Of a stretch of DNA of 64,000 nt, positions 1 to 8,511 are shown piece after piece. The translations under genes were made by a program, and so were the position numbers. Location: contig JAHJIJ010000034.1 of assembly GCA_018823325.1 (NCBI GenBank), positions 213,150 through 277,149 of the forward strand, given 5' to 3'. The stretch is from Alphaproteobacteria bacterium. Its GTDB lineage: Bacteria > Pseudomonadota > Alphaproteobacteria > Sphingomonadales > Sphingomonadaceae. The notes under the pieces were generated by a model. The model searched no databases and was not told where the DNA came from. It saw nothing but the letters and a program-made list of their open reading frames with translations. Within the stretch, counting starts at the first letter, position 1, and each line of letters begins with the position of its first letter.

Positions 1-1908
1 GCCGGCCATGCTGTGACAGGCGAGCCCCTGCCCGCTGCCCGGCACGCCGCCTTGCCAGTCGCCCAGCGCGGTGACGGCGGCGAGGCATTGCGCAAGGCGC
101 GGATGATTGCCGAGCAACTGCATGCGGAAGGAGAGCGGCTCGATGTTGGAGAAGACCGCCAGCTCATCGATAAAACTCTCCGAGAAGAAGCAGCCATAGC
201 TATCCGCATTGCCGCGCCAGCGCCCGGTGGGCAGCGCGATATCGGCGGGGAAATGATCGACCGCGAAATTCGGGATCGCATAGGGCACGTCCATGCCTGA
301 GACGGCGAGATTGTCTGTCTTGTCCGCCGTGTCGCCGCGCGCTTCCGCTCTGGTGCGACCATGCGCGATCCGGCGCCATTGCTGGGCCAGCGCGGCGGGT
401 GCCGCGACCTTGGCGGACCAGCCCTCGATCAGGCCGGTCGGCCCGAGCTTCGCGACCATGCGGGCGCGGGCGGGCGGGCGGGGGTAATCGCGAATGATAT
501 CCTCGGCGCGCGACCACATGAGCTGGACCGGAGCCTTGGCGGCACGGGCGATCAAGGCGGCCTGAACGCCGGCATCGACTTCCATCTTGAGGCCGAAGGA
601 GCCGCCCGCGAACAGGGGATAAATGGTGACGTCACGTTCCGGGACGTCCAGCGCGCGCGCCACGGCATCGCGGGCGATCGTCGGTGCCTGCGCTGGCATC
701 CAGACCTCAACGCCTTCGGGCCGGACGCGGGCCGTTGCCGCCATCGGCTCCAGCGCGAGATGCAGTGCCGGCGCGACATCGTAAGTCGCGGTGACCGCGC
801 TGGCGCCGTCGAACACCGGCTCCAGATCGCCCCGGCTGAAGTAGCGCCCGCCATTTCCGCTCTCGAACGCGGCTTCCAGTGCGGTGTCGATGGCGCCGTC
901 GTCCAGCTCTGCGCCATCGAGGCGGAACACCGGATCAAGCCGGCTCAGCGCCTGATTGGCCGCCCACCAGTTGCGCCCGGTCACGGCGACCCAGCCGGCT
1001 TCCTGCACGATGCCGATCATGCCGGGCACGGCCTTTGCCGCGGCCTCATTCATCGATTCGAGATTGAGCGCATTCACCGGGCCTTGCCGGATCGAGGCAT
1101 AGATCATGTCCGGCAGGCGAATGTCGGCCGCGTAGTTGGCCGATCCATCGATCTTGGCCGGCACGTCCAGCCGGGGTGCGTCTGTGCCGATGAGACCGTC
1201 GTCGCGCACCTCCGGGCGGAAGGGCAGTGCCTCGGGCGGGGTGAAGGCGGCGGCTTCCTCCGCCAGTGCGCCGATCCGCGCGCGATTGGTGCCGTCCGTC
1301 ACGATGCCCTGGACGATATCACAGCTTTCCCAGGCGACACCCCAGCGATCCGCCGCCGCCATGCAGAGCAGCACCCGCGCTGCGGCACCGGCCTCGCGCA
1401 AGGCATCGCGGAAATTGGCGACCGAGGTCGATCCACCGGTCAGCACCATGGTGTAGCGGCGGGCATAATCCTCGATGGCGCTGTCGCTTGCGCTGCCAAG
1501 TGCATCCGCCAGCGGGCCGGAGAACCATTGCCGCAGCAATGTCGGGTTGGCGTAGAGCGGGCCGGGCGGGGCGGGCTGCACGGCGACGGTGCGCCAGTCC
1601 GCGCCCAGCTCATCCGCGACGATCTGCGCGAACAGCGTGAACACGCCCTGCCCCAGCTCGGCCTGCGGCACCATGACGATGATCTGGCCGCTGCGATCGA
1701 TCTTCAGGAAAGCGCCGAAGGCCGTCTCGCTCTCTGTCGTATCGGCCTGATGCTCATAGCTGCGCGGCCAGATCCCCCAGGCCAGCGCCAGTCCGCCGCC
1801 CGCCGCCGCGCCGAGGAGCAGCGTGCGGCGGCTGATGGACGGGAGGCGTCGTTTGCCTGCCCCGCTCCTGTCGCCGCCGCTGCCTGTCCTGTCGCGCGGC
1901 GTCTGCAT
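1..1908 (-). CDS. Molybdopterin-dependent oxidoreductase large subunit (isoquinoline 1-oxidoreductase beta-like), partial
   Basis: The frame is open from an ATG at 1908 to the left edge, giving about 636 residues of a family usually around 730-760 long, so the C-terminus is missing. The N-terminus has a twin-arginine signal (SRRTLL at residues 26-31, then a Gly/Ala-rich hydrophobic stretch), which suggests export of the folded cofactor-loaded enzyme. PQAELGQGVFT and GGSFGLK (about residues 435-441) match the molybdopterin-binding motifs of the xanthine dehydrogenase/IorB superfamily. Members hydroxylate N-heterocycles or aldehydes and usually pair with a small 2Fe-2S subunit; none is visible upstream, so it may lie beyond the edge. 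The start overlaps the mrp stop as TGATG. The true substrate cannot be read from sequence. Confidence 0.85.
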   Translation of the reverse strand, partial: MQTPRDRTGSGGDRSGAGKRRLPSISRRTLLLGAAAGGGLALAWGIWPRSYEHQADTTESETAFGAFLKIDRSGQIIVMVPQAELGQGVFTLFAQIVADELGADWRTVAVQPAPPGPLYANPTLLRQWFSGPLADALGSASDSAIEDYARRYTMVLTGGSTSVANFRDALREAGAAARVLLCMAAADRWGVAWESCDIVQGIVTDGTNRARIGALAEEAAAFTPPEALPFRPEVRDDGLIGTDAPRLDVPAKIDGSANYAADIRLPDMIYASIRQGPVNALNLESMNEAAAKAVPGMIGIVQEAGWVAVTGRNWWAANQALSRLDPVFRLDGAELDDGAIDTALEAAFESGNGGRYFSRGDLEPVFDGASAVTATYDVAPALHLALEPMAATARVRPEGVEVWMPAQAPTIARDAVARALDVPERDVTIYPLFAGGSFGLKMEVDAGVQAALIARAAKAPVQLMWSRAEDIIRDYPRPPARARMVAKLGPTGLIEGWSAKVAAPAALAQQWRRIAHGRTRAEARGDTADKTDNLAVSGMDVPYAIPNFAVDHFPADIALPTGRWRGNADSYGCFFSESFIDELAVFSNIEPLSFRMQLLGNHPRLAQCLAAVTALGDWQGGVPGSGQGLACHSMAG

Positions 1909-2921
1909 CAGCCGGCGGTCGATCCGGTACCGTTGCGATCGAGCCAGCGCGCGACGCGCTCGGCGATGGCGCGGAAGGGCTCGCCGGCCACGCCATCCTG
2001 CGCGGCAGGCGGCTGACCGGCATCGGAAGCGGTACGCACGGCGATGTCGAGCGGCACGCGGCCGAGGAAGGGCAGGCCCATCTGCGCCGCACTCGCTTCC
2101 GCGCCGCCGGAGCCGAACGGGTCGGACACCTCGCCGCAATGCGGGCAGACATAGCCGGCCATGTTCTCGACCATGCCGATGACCGGCACCTTCGCCTGAT
2201 CGAAGAAGCTCACCGCGCGCGTGGCATCGATGAGCGCGAGGTCCTGCGGGGTGGAGATGATCACCGCGCCCGCCGGCTTGTAGCGCTGGATCATGGTCAG
2301 CTGCACATCGCCCGTGCCGGGTGGCAGATCGACCACCAGCAGATCGATGCCGCGCCAGTCCGCATCCAGCAACTGCCCGAGCGCATTGCCTGCCATCGGC
2401 CCGCGCCAGGCAATCGCCTGCCCCGGCTTGGCGAGATGGCCCATGGAGAGCATCGGCACGCCCTGCGCATTCTGCACCGGGATCAGCCGGTTGCCCTCGG
2501 CCTTGGGCTTCACATCCTCGCTATCGAGCAGGCGAGGCAGCGACGGGCCGTAGATATCCGCATCGACCATGCCGACGCGCTTGCCAAGCGCCTTGAGCGC
2601 CACGGCGAGGTTGACCGCCAGGGTCGATTTGCCGACGCCGCCTTTGCCGGAGCCGACGGCGATAATCGCCGGCCGCGCCGCGCGCTCCGCCGTCATCGCG
2701 ACGCGCACGTCTTCAAGGCCGAACTCGCCGGTGCCTGCCGCGACGATCTGCGCGGCAAGCGCCTCGCGCTGCTCGGCATCCAGGCCGCTCACCTCCAGCA
2801 CGAGGCTGAGCACATTATCGCGCAGGCGCAGGCCGCTTGCCCGCCCCGCGGCCAGTCCCTCGATCCGGGCCGTCAGGGCGGGATCGATCGGGGCGTCACG
2901 GTTGTTCGATGGGTCAGTCAT
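1908..2921 (-). CDS. mrp: Mrp/NBP35-family iron-sulfur carrier ATPase (ApbC)
   Basis: This 337-residue protein has an N-terminal MIP18-like (DUF59) region of about 80 residues, then a deviant Walker A, GSGKGGVGKST at residues 90-100, and a CPHC pair near residue 260 that in this family bridges a 4Fe-4S cluster in the dimer. Mrp/ApbC proteins bind and transfer Fe-S clusters to apoproteins in the cytoplasm. Length and domain order are normal. The stop overlaps the start of the molybdenum hydroxylase gene by one base, so the two are probably co-transcribed and translationally coupled. Whether this Mrp serves the molybdoenzyme complex is inference from position only. Confidence 0.93.
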   Translation of the reverse strand: MTDPSNNRDAPIDPALTARIEGLAAGRASGLRLRDNVLSLVLEVSGLDAEQREALAAQIVAAGTGEFGLEDVRVAMTAERAARPAIIAVGSGKGGVGKSTLAVNLAVALKALGKRVGMVDADIYGPSLPRLLDSEDVKPKAEGNRLIPVQNAQGVPMLSMGHLAKPGQAIAWRGPMAGNALGQLLDADWRGIDLLVVDLPPGTGDVQLTMIQRYKPAGAVIISTPQDLALIDATRAVSFFDQAKVPVIGMVENMAGYVCPHCGEVSDPFGSGGAEASAAQMGLPFLGRVPLDIAVRTASDAGQPPAAQDGVAGEPFRAIAERVARWLDRNGTGSTAG

Positions 2922-3045
2922 GGGGGCGCTCTAGAACATGCCGACTGCTTTGTGAATCGAAGAGCGCGCAACCATTACTTCACCATCGGGCAATTATCGC
3001 AGCGCAGCCCTGTATTTCCGCAAAGACCGTCCCTATAAACAACGC

Positions 3046-4170
3046 ATGAGTAACGAAATGACAGAAAATCCCGGCCAGACTTTGCCAATGAGCGAAGGTG
3101 GACCCTGGGGCACGCGGGATGAGGAGCCGTCCTCCGGCAAGGGCAAGGAAGGCCCGCGCAACCCGTGGACACCACCCCCGCGCAATGAGCAGGGTGGGCA
3201 GGATTCGCGTGGACCGAGCGCCATCGACGAACTGATGCGCCGCGCGCGCGACAGCTTCGGCGGCAATGGCGGCGGCGGCGCCCGCACGCCCGGAGGCCGC
3301 GCCATCTGGTTCTACGGTGCCATCGCACTCGTCGTCCTGTGGATCGCCACCACGAGCATTCACCGCATCGGCCCGCAGGAACGCGGCATCGTCTCGATCC
3401 TCGGCAGCTACAGCCGCACGCTTGGCCCCGGCATCAACTGGTCGCTCCCGGCGCCGCTGGAAAGCGTGACCGTTCTCGACGTCGAGGAGATCCGCACGGT
3501 TGATCTCGGCTCGGCGGGCGACGAATCAGAGAAGCTGGTGCTCACCGGCGATCAGAACATCATCAACCTGGGCTATTCGGTGCGCTGGAATATCCGCGAC
3601 CCGCAGCAATATCTCTTCCAGATCGCCAATCCCGAGGAAACGATCACCGCCGTCTCCGAATCCGCCATGCGCGCGGTCGTGGCGACGGTATCGCTCACCG
3701 ATGCGCTCGGTGCCGGCCGTAACGCCATCGAGGCGCAGGTGCAGGAGCGCATGCAGCAGATCCTCGACAGCTACGGCGCGGGCGTGCGCATTCAGGGCGT
3801 CGCCATCAAGCAGGCCGATCCGCCAGCCGCGGTCAACGACGCGTTCAAGGAAGTGAGCGCAGCGCAGCAGGCCGCAGAGACCTATCTCAATCAGGCGCGC
3901 GCTTATGCGCAGCAACTCGCCGCTCGCTCGCAAGGTGAAGCCGGCGCGTTCGACCGGGTGTATGAGGAATATCGCCTCGCGCCCGAAGTGACGCGCCGCC
4001 GCATGTATTATGAAACCATGGAAAATGTGCTCTCCGGCGTGAACAAGACGATCCTCGAAGCACCCGGCGTAACGCCCTACCTCCCGCTCCCGGCGCTTCG
4101 CCCCCGCGCGACCACCACGGTGGAAGTTCCGCAAACGCCACAACAGACCCAACAGGGAGGCGCACAATGA
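3046..4170 (+). CDS. hflK: FtsH protease modulator HflK
   Basis: This 374-residue protein has a disordered Gly/Pro-rich cytoplasmic N-terminus, one membrane segment at about residues 85-104, then the SPFH/band 7 domain (HRIGPQERGIV onward) and a helical region rich in Ala and Gln (AAQQAAETYLNQARAYAQQL). HflK and HflC form a large inner-membrane assembly that encloses FtsH and limits its access to membrane substrates. The stop overlaps the hflC start as ATGA (4167-4170), the usual hflKC arrangement. The first ATG of a closely spaced pair (3046 and 3058) was taken as start. No clear promoter could be fixed in the 124-bp gap to mrp. Confidence 0.95.
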   Translation: MSNEMTENPGQTLPMSEGGPWGTRDEEPSSGKGKEGPRNPWTPPPRNEQGGQDSRGPSAIDELMRRARDSFGGNGGGGARTPGGRAIWFYGAIALVVLWIATTSIHRIGPQERGIVSILGSYSRTLGPGINWSLPAPLESVTVLDVEEIRTVDLGSAGDESEKLVLTGDQNIINLGYSVRWNIRDPQQYLFQIANPEETITAVSESAMRAVVATVSLTDALGAGRNAIEAQVQERMQQILDSYGAGVRIQGVAIKQADPPAAVNDAFKEVSAAQQAAETYLNQARAYAQQLAARSQGEAGAFDRVYEEYRLAPEVTRRRMYYETMENVLSGVNKTILEAPGVTPYLPLPALRPRATTTVEVPQTPQQTQQGGAQ

Positions 4171-5012
4171 CCGTTTCCCTCCGCAACCCGATCTTCCTGG
4201 CCGTTCTCGCCACGATCCTCCTCATCCTAATCGGCAGCACGCTGTCGATCGTGCCGGAAACCAAGCAGGCCGTCGTGCTGCGCTTCGGCGAGCCGGTGCG
4301 CATCTACAATGCCTACAAGCCCAATGAAGTGTTCGGGAACACGGGCGCTGGCCTGAAGATTCGCATGCCGTTCGTCGATCAGGTCGTCTGGATCGACAAG
4401 CGCGTGCAGTCCGTGGCGATGGAACGGCAGCAGGTGCTCTCGACCGACCAGCTGCGTCTGCAGGTCGATGCCTTTGCGCGCTATCGCATCGTCGATCCCC
4501 GGCGCATGTTCATTTCCGCCGGCAGCGAAGCACGGGTCGAGGATGCGCTGCGGCCGATCCTGGGTTCAGCCCTGCGCAACGAGCTTGGCCGGCGGCGCTT
4601 CGACCTGCTGCTCAGCCCCGAACGCAGCGAGGTGATGAACAACATCACCACCGGCCTCAACAGGGTGGCTCGCCAATATGGCGCGGAAATCATCGACGTG
4701 CGGATCATGCGCGCCGATCTTCCCGATGGCACGCCATTGCAGAGCGCTTTCCAGCGCATGCGCACCGCGCGTGAACAGGAAGCGCTCACCATCCGCGCCG
4801 AGGGCGCCCGCCGTGCCCAGCTGATCCGCGCCGATGCCGATGCGGCAGCCGCCCGCGTCTATGCGGCCAGCTTCGGCAAGGACCCGCAGTTCTACGATTT
4901 CTATCGGGCCATGCAGTCCTACCGCACCACCTTCGCGGAGAATGCGACTGGTGAAACCAGTGCCGTCCTGTCCGCAGACAGTGATTATCTGCGGCAGTTC
5001 CGGGGACGCTGA
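4167..5012 (+). CDS. hflC: FtsH protease modulator HflC
   Basis: This 281-residue protein has an N-terminal membrane anchor (about residues 8-26) followed by an SPFH domain beginning VPETKQAVVLRFGEPVR, typical of HflC, and the conserved QAFQRMRTAREQEA-like helix (here QSAFQRMRTAREQEALTIRA). It partners with HflK in the periplasmic cage around FtsH. ATGA overlap with hflK indicates translational coupling. A long imperfect hairpin (5017-5053) follows the stop. Confidence 0.95.
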   Translation: MTVSLRNPIFLAVLATILLILIGSTLSIVPETKQAVVLRFGEPVRIYNAYKPNEVFGNTGAGLKIRMPFVDQVVWIDKRVQSVAMERQQVLSTDQLRLQVDAFARYRIVDPRRMFISAGSEARVEDALRPILGSALRNELGRRRFDLLLSPERSEVMNNITTGLNRVARQYGAEIIDVRIMRADLPDGTPLQSAFQRMRTAREQEALTIRAEGARRAQLIRADADAAAARVYAASFGKDPQFYDFYRAMQSYRTTFAENATGETSAVLSADSDYLRQFRGR

Positions 5013-5016
5013 CCCC

Positions 5017-5053
5017 ATGATGGCGCGGCCTCTGCGAGGTCGCGCCTCATCAT
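5017..5053 (+). terminator. Hairpin downstream of hflC
   Basis: ATGATGGCGCGGCCTC pairs with GAGGTCGCGCCTCATCAT around a TGC loop, with one bulge and one wobble. There is no T-tract after the stem, so it may be a processing or protective 3-prime hairpin rather than a full intrinsic terminator. Confidence 0.45.
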
Positions 5054-5164
5054 TCAATGCCGGTTAATCCGGCAGATTCCATGGCCAGCGGGATCATCCT
5101 GCCGGTCCCGGACATTCTCCCCTGAATGCCGGATGAAATGATGAAGAGAAGAGGAACAGTCTTC

Positions 5165-6664
5165 GTGCGTTACGCTTATGCCCTCACAGCAGCCCTGCTT
5201 CTCGGCGGTACCACCATTGCCCTGACATCCAATTCGTCCAGCGTGGTCGCCCAGACAGCGCAGAACGAAAATATGGCTGCCGCCGCACCGCGCGGCGCGC
5301 CGATGAGCTTTGCCGACATGGCGCAGAAGCTCCAGCCGGCCGTGGTGAACATTTCCACCCGCCAGCGCGTGCAGGTGCAGAACCCCTTCGCCGGCACGCC
5401 ATTCGGCAGCCTCTTCGGCATGGGCGACCAGCCCCAGACGCGGCAGGCGCAGTCACTCGGCTCCGGGTTCATCATCTCCGCCGACGGTTATGTCGTCACC
5501 AACAATCACGTCATCGCGCCCGGCGCGCGTGGCGCGCGGGTGGATGCGATCACGGTCACCCTGCCCGACCGGACGGAATATGAAGCCAAGCTGGTCGGCA
5601 CCGATCCGCGATCGGACCTCGCCGTCCTCAAGATCACCACCACCAAGCCGCTGCCGTTCGTGAAGTTCGGCGATTCGACACAGGCGCGCGTGGGTGACTG
5701 GGTGATTGCCATCGGCAATCCCTTCGGCATCGGCAGCACGGTGACCGCCGGCATCATCTCGGCGCTCCACCGCAATACCGGTGGCGGCGAGCGCTTCATC
5801 CAGACCGACGCCTCGATCAATCAGGGCAACAGCGGCGGCCCGATGTTCGACATGAATGGCAATGTGATCGGCATCAACAGCCAGATCCTCTCGCCCACCG
5901 GCGGCAACATCGGCATCGGCTTCGCCATCCCCTCCGAGCAAGCCGTCCCGATCATCGAGACGCTGCGCAAGGGCGAGTCCGTCACGCGTGGCTATCTCGG
6001 CATCCAGATCGGCCAGCTCTCGGAAGACATGGCCGATTCGCTTGGCCTGCCCCGCAGCCGTGGCGAGTTCGTCCACGGCGTCGAGCCCGGTCGCGCCGCT
6101 GACAAGGCGGGCATCAAGGCCGGCGACGTGATCGTGAAGGTCGATGGCCGTGAAGTGACTCCGGACGAGACGCTGTCCTACATCGTCGCCAATCTGCCGG
6201 TCGGCACGAGCGTTCCGATCGAGCTGGTCCGGCAAGGCAAGCGCATGACCGTTCGCGCGACGATCGAAGAGCGCCCCGCCGAGGAGGAACTGGCGAACTT
6301 CAGCCAGCCCGCGGAGGAAGACTTCTCGGACCAGGATGCGCAGGCGACGAAGGAAGCCTCGCAGCAGCTTCTCGGCGTGGCGGTTCAGAACCTGACGCCG
6401 ACCATCGCGCGTCAGCTCGGCCTGCCGACGGAAACGCGCGGTGTCGTCATCACGGCAGTGGATCCGACCACGGATGCCGGCGCCAAGGGCCTGCGTCGTG
6501 GCTTTGTGGTGACCACGGCCAATGGCCAGCCGGTGACGAGCGAAGAAGAGCTCGGCAAGGTCGCGCAGGCCGCCAAGGATGCCGGCCGCAATGCCGTGCT
6601 GCTGCAGGTGATCCGTCGCGGCGCGCCGCCGGCGTTCGTGCCGATCCGCCTGCGCGGCATGTAA
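5165..6664 (+). CDS. Do-family periplasmic serine endoprotease (DegP/DegQ/MucD-like)
   Basis: From the GTG at 5165 the protein has 499 residues: a signal peptide (MRYAYALTAALLLGG), a trypsin-like domain with catalytic His115 (NNHVI), Asp151 (RSDLAVLKI) and Ser223 (NQGNSGGPM), and two PDZ domains. It degrades or refolds misfolded periplasmic and outer-membrane proteins. I prefer the GTG because AGAGGA lies at a good distance before it, while ATGs at 5126, 5138 and 5141 lack a clear Shine-Dalgarno and would give a longer signal. It sits downstream of hflKC, consistent with an envelope quality-control cluster, and ends in a strong terminator. Confidence 0.92.
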   Translation: MRYAYALTAALLLGGTTIALTSNSSSVVAQTAQNENMAAAAPRGAPMSFADMAQKLQPAVVNISTRQRVQVQNPFAGTPFGSLFGMGDQPQTRQAQSLGSGFIISADGYVVTNNHVIAPGARGARVDAITVTLPDRTEYEAKLVGTDPRSDLAVLKITTTKPLPFVKFGDSTQARVGDWVIAIGNPFGIGSTVTAGIISALHRNTGGGERFIQTDASINQGNSGGPMFDMNGNVIGINSQILSPTGGNIGIGFAIPSEQAVPIIETLRKGESVTRGYLGIQIGQLSEDMADSLGLPRSRGEFVHGVEPGRAADKAGIKAGDVIVKVDGREVTPDETLSYIVANLPVGTSVPIELVRQGKRMTVRATIEERPAEEELANFSQPAEEDFSDQDAQATKEASQQLLGVAVQNLTPTIARQLGLPTETRGVVITAVDPTTDAGAKGLRRGFVVTTANGQPVTSEEELGKVAQAAKDAGRNAVLLQVIRRGAPPAFVPIRLRGM

Positions 6665-6685
6665 GCGGCACGCCAATGCATTCCC

Positions 6686-6716
6686 AAAGGGCGCGGCAAC
6701 CCCGCGCCCTTTTCTT
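6686..6716 (+). terminator. Rho-independent terminator after the Do-family protease
   Basis: AAAGGGCGCGG pairs with CCGCGCCCTTT around a short loop and runs into TTTTCTTTT. It lies 22 bases after the protease stop. Confidence 0.85.
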
Positions 6717-6778
6717 TTGCGGATGCTTTTCTTGCGCTCCCCACCCGGCTACCTCTGCCGAGTGGGTGGAGGACAAGC

Positions 6779-8380
6779 ATGAGCGACGAGACGAGCATCT
6801 TCATTGGCCAGAGCCTTGGCGGCGAACCACAGCGACTGGTGCTGCGCCGTGCCAACCGCCATGGCCTGATCGCGGGCGCAACGGGCACCGGCAAGACGGT
6901 GACGCTGCAGGGGCTGGCCGAAAGCTTTTCCGCGCGCGGCGTTCCGGTCTTCCTCGCCGATGTGAAGGGTGATCTTTCCGGCATAGCCATGGCGGGCTCC
7001 CCGACCGCGAAGAATGCCGACAAGCTCATTGCCCGCGCGCAGGAGATCGGCCTTGCCGATTACGCCTTCTCGGACAATCCGGCGATCTTCTGGGATCTCT
7101 ATGGCGAGCAGGGGCATCCCGTCCGTACCACAATCTCCGAAATGGGGCCGCTGCTGCTGGCGCGGCTGATGGGCCTCAACGAAACGCAGGAAGGCGTGCT
7201 GACCATCGCCTTCCGCTATGCCGATGACGAGGGCCTGCTGCTGCTGGATCTCGGCGACCTGCAATCCATGCTCACCTTCTGCGCGGAGAATGCGGAGATG
7301 CTGAGCGCGCGCTATGGCAATGTCGCCAAGGCCAGCGTCGGGGCGATTCAGCGCCAGCTGCTTCAGCTCGAATCGCAGGGTGGCGACAAGTTCTTCGGCG
7401 AGCCGGCGCTGGAAATCAGCGATCTCATCCGGACCGACGAGAAGGGCCGCGGCTACATCAACATCCTCGCGGCCGACAAGCTGATGCGCAGCCCGAAGCT
7501 CTACGCCACCTTCCTGCTGTGGCTGCTCTCGGAACTATTCGAGACGCTGCCCGAGGTGGGTGATCCGGACAAGCCGGTGCTGGTCTTCTTCTTCGATGAG
7601 GCGCACCTGCTGTTCGACGATGCGCCCAAGGCGCTGGTCGACAAGATCGAGCAGGTGGTCCGCCTCATCCGCTCGAAGGGCGTGGGTGTGTATTTCGTCA
7701 CGCAAAACCCCATCGACGTGCCCGAGGAAGTCGCGGGCCAGCTTGGCAATCGCGTGCAGCACGCGCTGCGTGCCTTCACGCCGCGCGAGCAGAAGGCAAT
7801 CAAGGCGGCGGCAGAGACATTCCGCGCCAATCCCGATCTCGATGTGGAGACCACGATCATCGAGCTGCGGGTGGGCGAGGCGCTTGTCTCGCTGCTTCAG
7901 GAGGACGGCGCGCCATCCATGGTCCAGCGCACGCTCATCGCGCCGCCGCGCTCAAGGCTGGGCGTGCTGGAGCCGAAGGAGCGCGCGATCATCCAGTCAA
8001 TCTCCCCGTGCGACGGCAAATATGACGAGACGATCGACCGGGAATCGGCGGAGGAAATCCTGCTCGCGCGCGCAGAGGCCGCTGCAGCTGCAGCAGACGC
8101 CGCAAAGGCGCAGGCCGCGGCGGACAAGGCGGCGGCAGAGCAGGCAAAGCTGGAAGCCAAGCAGCGCGAGGCCGAGGCACGGGCTCAGGCGCGTGAGGCA
8201 GCGCGGCCCAGCAATATCGATCGGGCGATCCAGTCCGCCACACGCTCGGCAGCATCATCGGTCGGGCGGCAGGTCGCCAACGAGATCGGCAAGGCCATTC
8301 TTGGGGGATCGAGCCGCAAGAGCAGCGGCGGCCTGGTAGGCCGACTGGTGCGCGGGGTGCTGGGTGGTTTGCTGAAATAA
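6779..8380 (+). CDS. HerA-like helicase / DUF853 ATPase
   Basis: This 533-residue protein starts after a strong GGAGG. Walker A is GATGTGKT (residues 33-40) and Walker B is [10 protein letters not shown]. The core matches the DUF853/YjgR branch of HerA-FtsK-type ATPases. The C-terminal 100 residues are an Ala/Lys/Glu-rich probable coiled coil followed by a Gly/Ser-rich tail ([17 protein letters not shown]). The biochemical role of this family is not settled; it is not the NurA-coupled archaeal HerA, and no nuclease partner lies beside it. It stands alone between two terminator or promoter regions. Confidence 0.85.
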   Translation: MSDETSIFIGQSLGGEPQRLVLRRANRHGLIAGATGTGKTVTLQGLAESFSARGVPVFLADVKGDLSGIAMAGSPTAKNADKLIARAQEIGLADYAFSDNPAIFWDLYGEQGHPVRTTISEMGPLLLARLMGLNETQEGVLTIAFRYADDEGLLLLDLGDLQSMLTFCAENAEMLSARYGNVAKASVGAIQRQLLQLESQGGDKFFGEPALEISDLIRTDEKGRGYINILAADKLMRSPKLYATFLLWLLSELFETLPEVGDPDKPVLVFFFDEAHLLFDDAPKALVDKIEQVVRLIRSKGVGVYFVTQNPIDVPEEVAGQLGNRVQHALRAFTPREQKAIKAAAETFRANPDLDVETTIIELRVGEALVSLLQEDGAPSMVQRTLIAPPRSRLGVLEPKERAIIQSISPCDGKYDETIDRESAEEILLARAEAAAAAADAAKAQAAADKAAAEQAKLEAKQREAEARAQAREAARPSNIDRAIQSATRSAASSVGRQVANEIGKAILGGSSRKSSGGLVGRLVRGVLGGLLK

Positions 8381-8399
8381 GGGTGGAGAAATCTGGTTG

Positions 8400-8428
8400 G
8401 TGCGTCACCTGTCACGGAAATGACGCAC
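8400..8428. promoter_or_regulatory. Inverted repeat upstream of the TonB receptor-phytase unit
   Basis: GTGCGTCA and TGACGCAC form a perfect 8-bp inverted repeat with a 13-bp spacer, 84 bp before the receptor start. GTCAC also recurs at 8404, 8411 and 8443. The arrangement looks like an operator; a phosphate-responsive (PhoB-like) site is a guess from the phytase downstream. Confidence 0.4.
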
Positions 8429-8511
8429 ATTTGTAATCCTATCGTCACCGCCCTGCCGCTGTCCTGTAAACTGCCAAGTTTAGGGGCCTCCCCAACATAA
8501 GGGGAGTTCTC

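Noticed and set aside
361..2016. Long plus-strand open frame of 551 codons
   Set aside because: It is antisense to the molybdenum hydroxylase gene, whose minus-strand frame carries a Tat signal and family motifs. The plus frame reads as Arg/Ala/Gly-rich text without motifs.
5453..6676. 407-codon minus-strand frame across the Do-family protease
   Set aside because: The plus strand holds the full catalytic triad and PDZ domains; the antisense frame is open because of GC-rich codon bias.
8404..8447. Canonical Pho box upstream of the receptor-phytase genes
   Set aside because: The GTCAC elements lack the 7-bp direct repeats with 4-bp spacer of a standard Pho box, so only a generic operator was reported.
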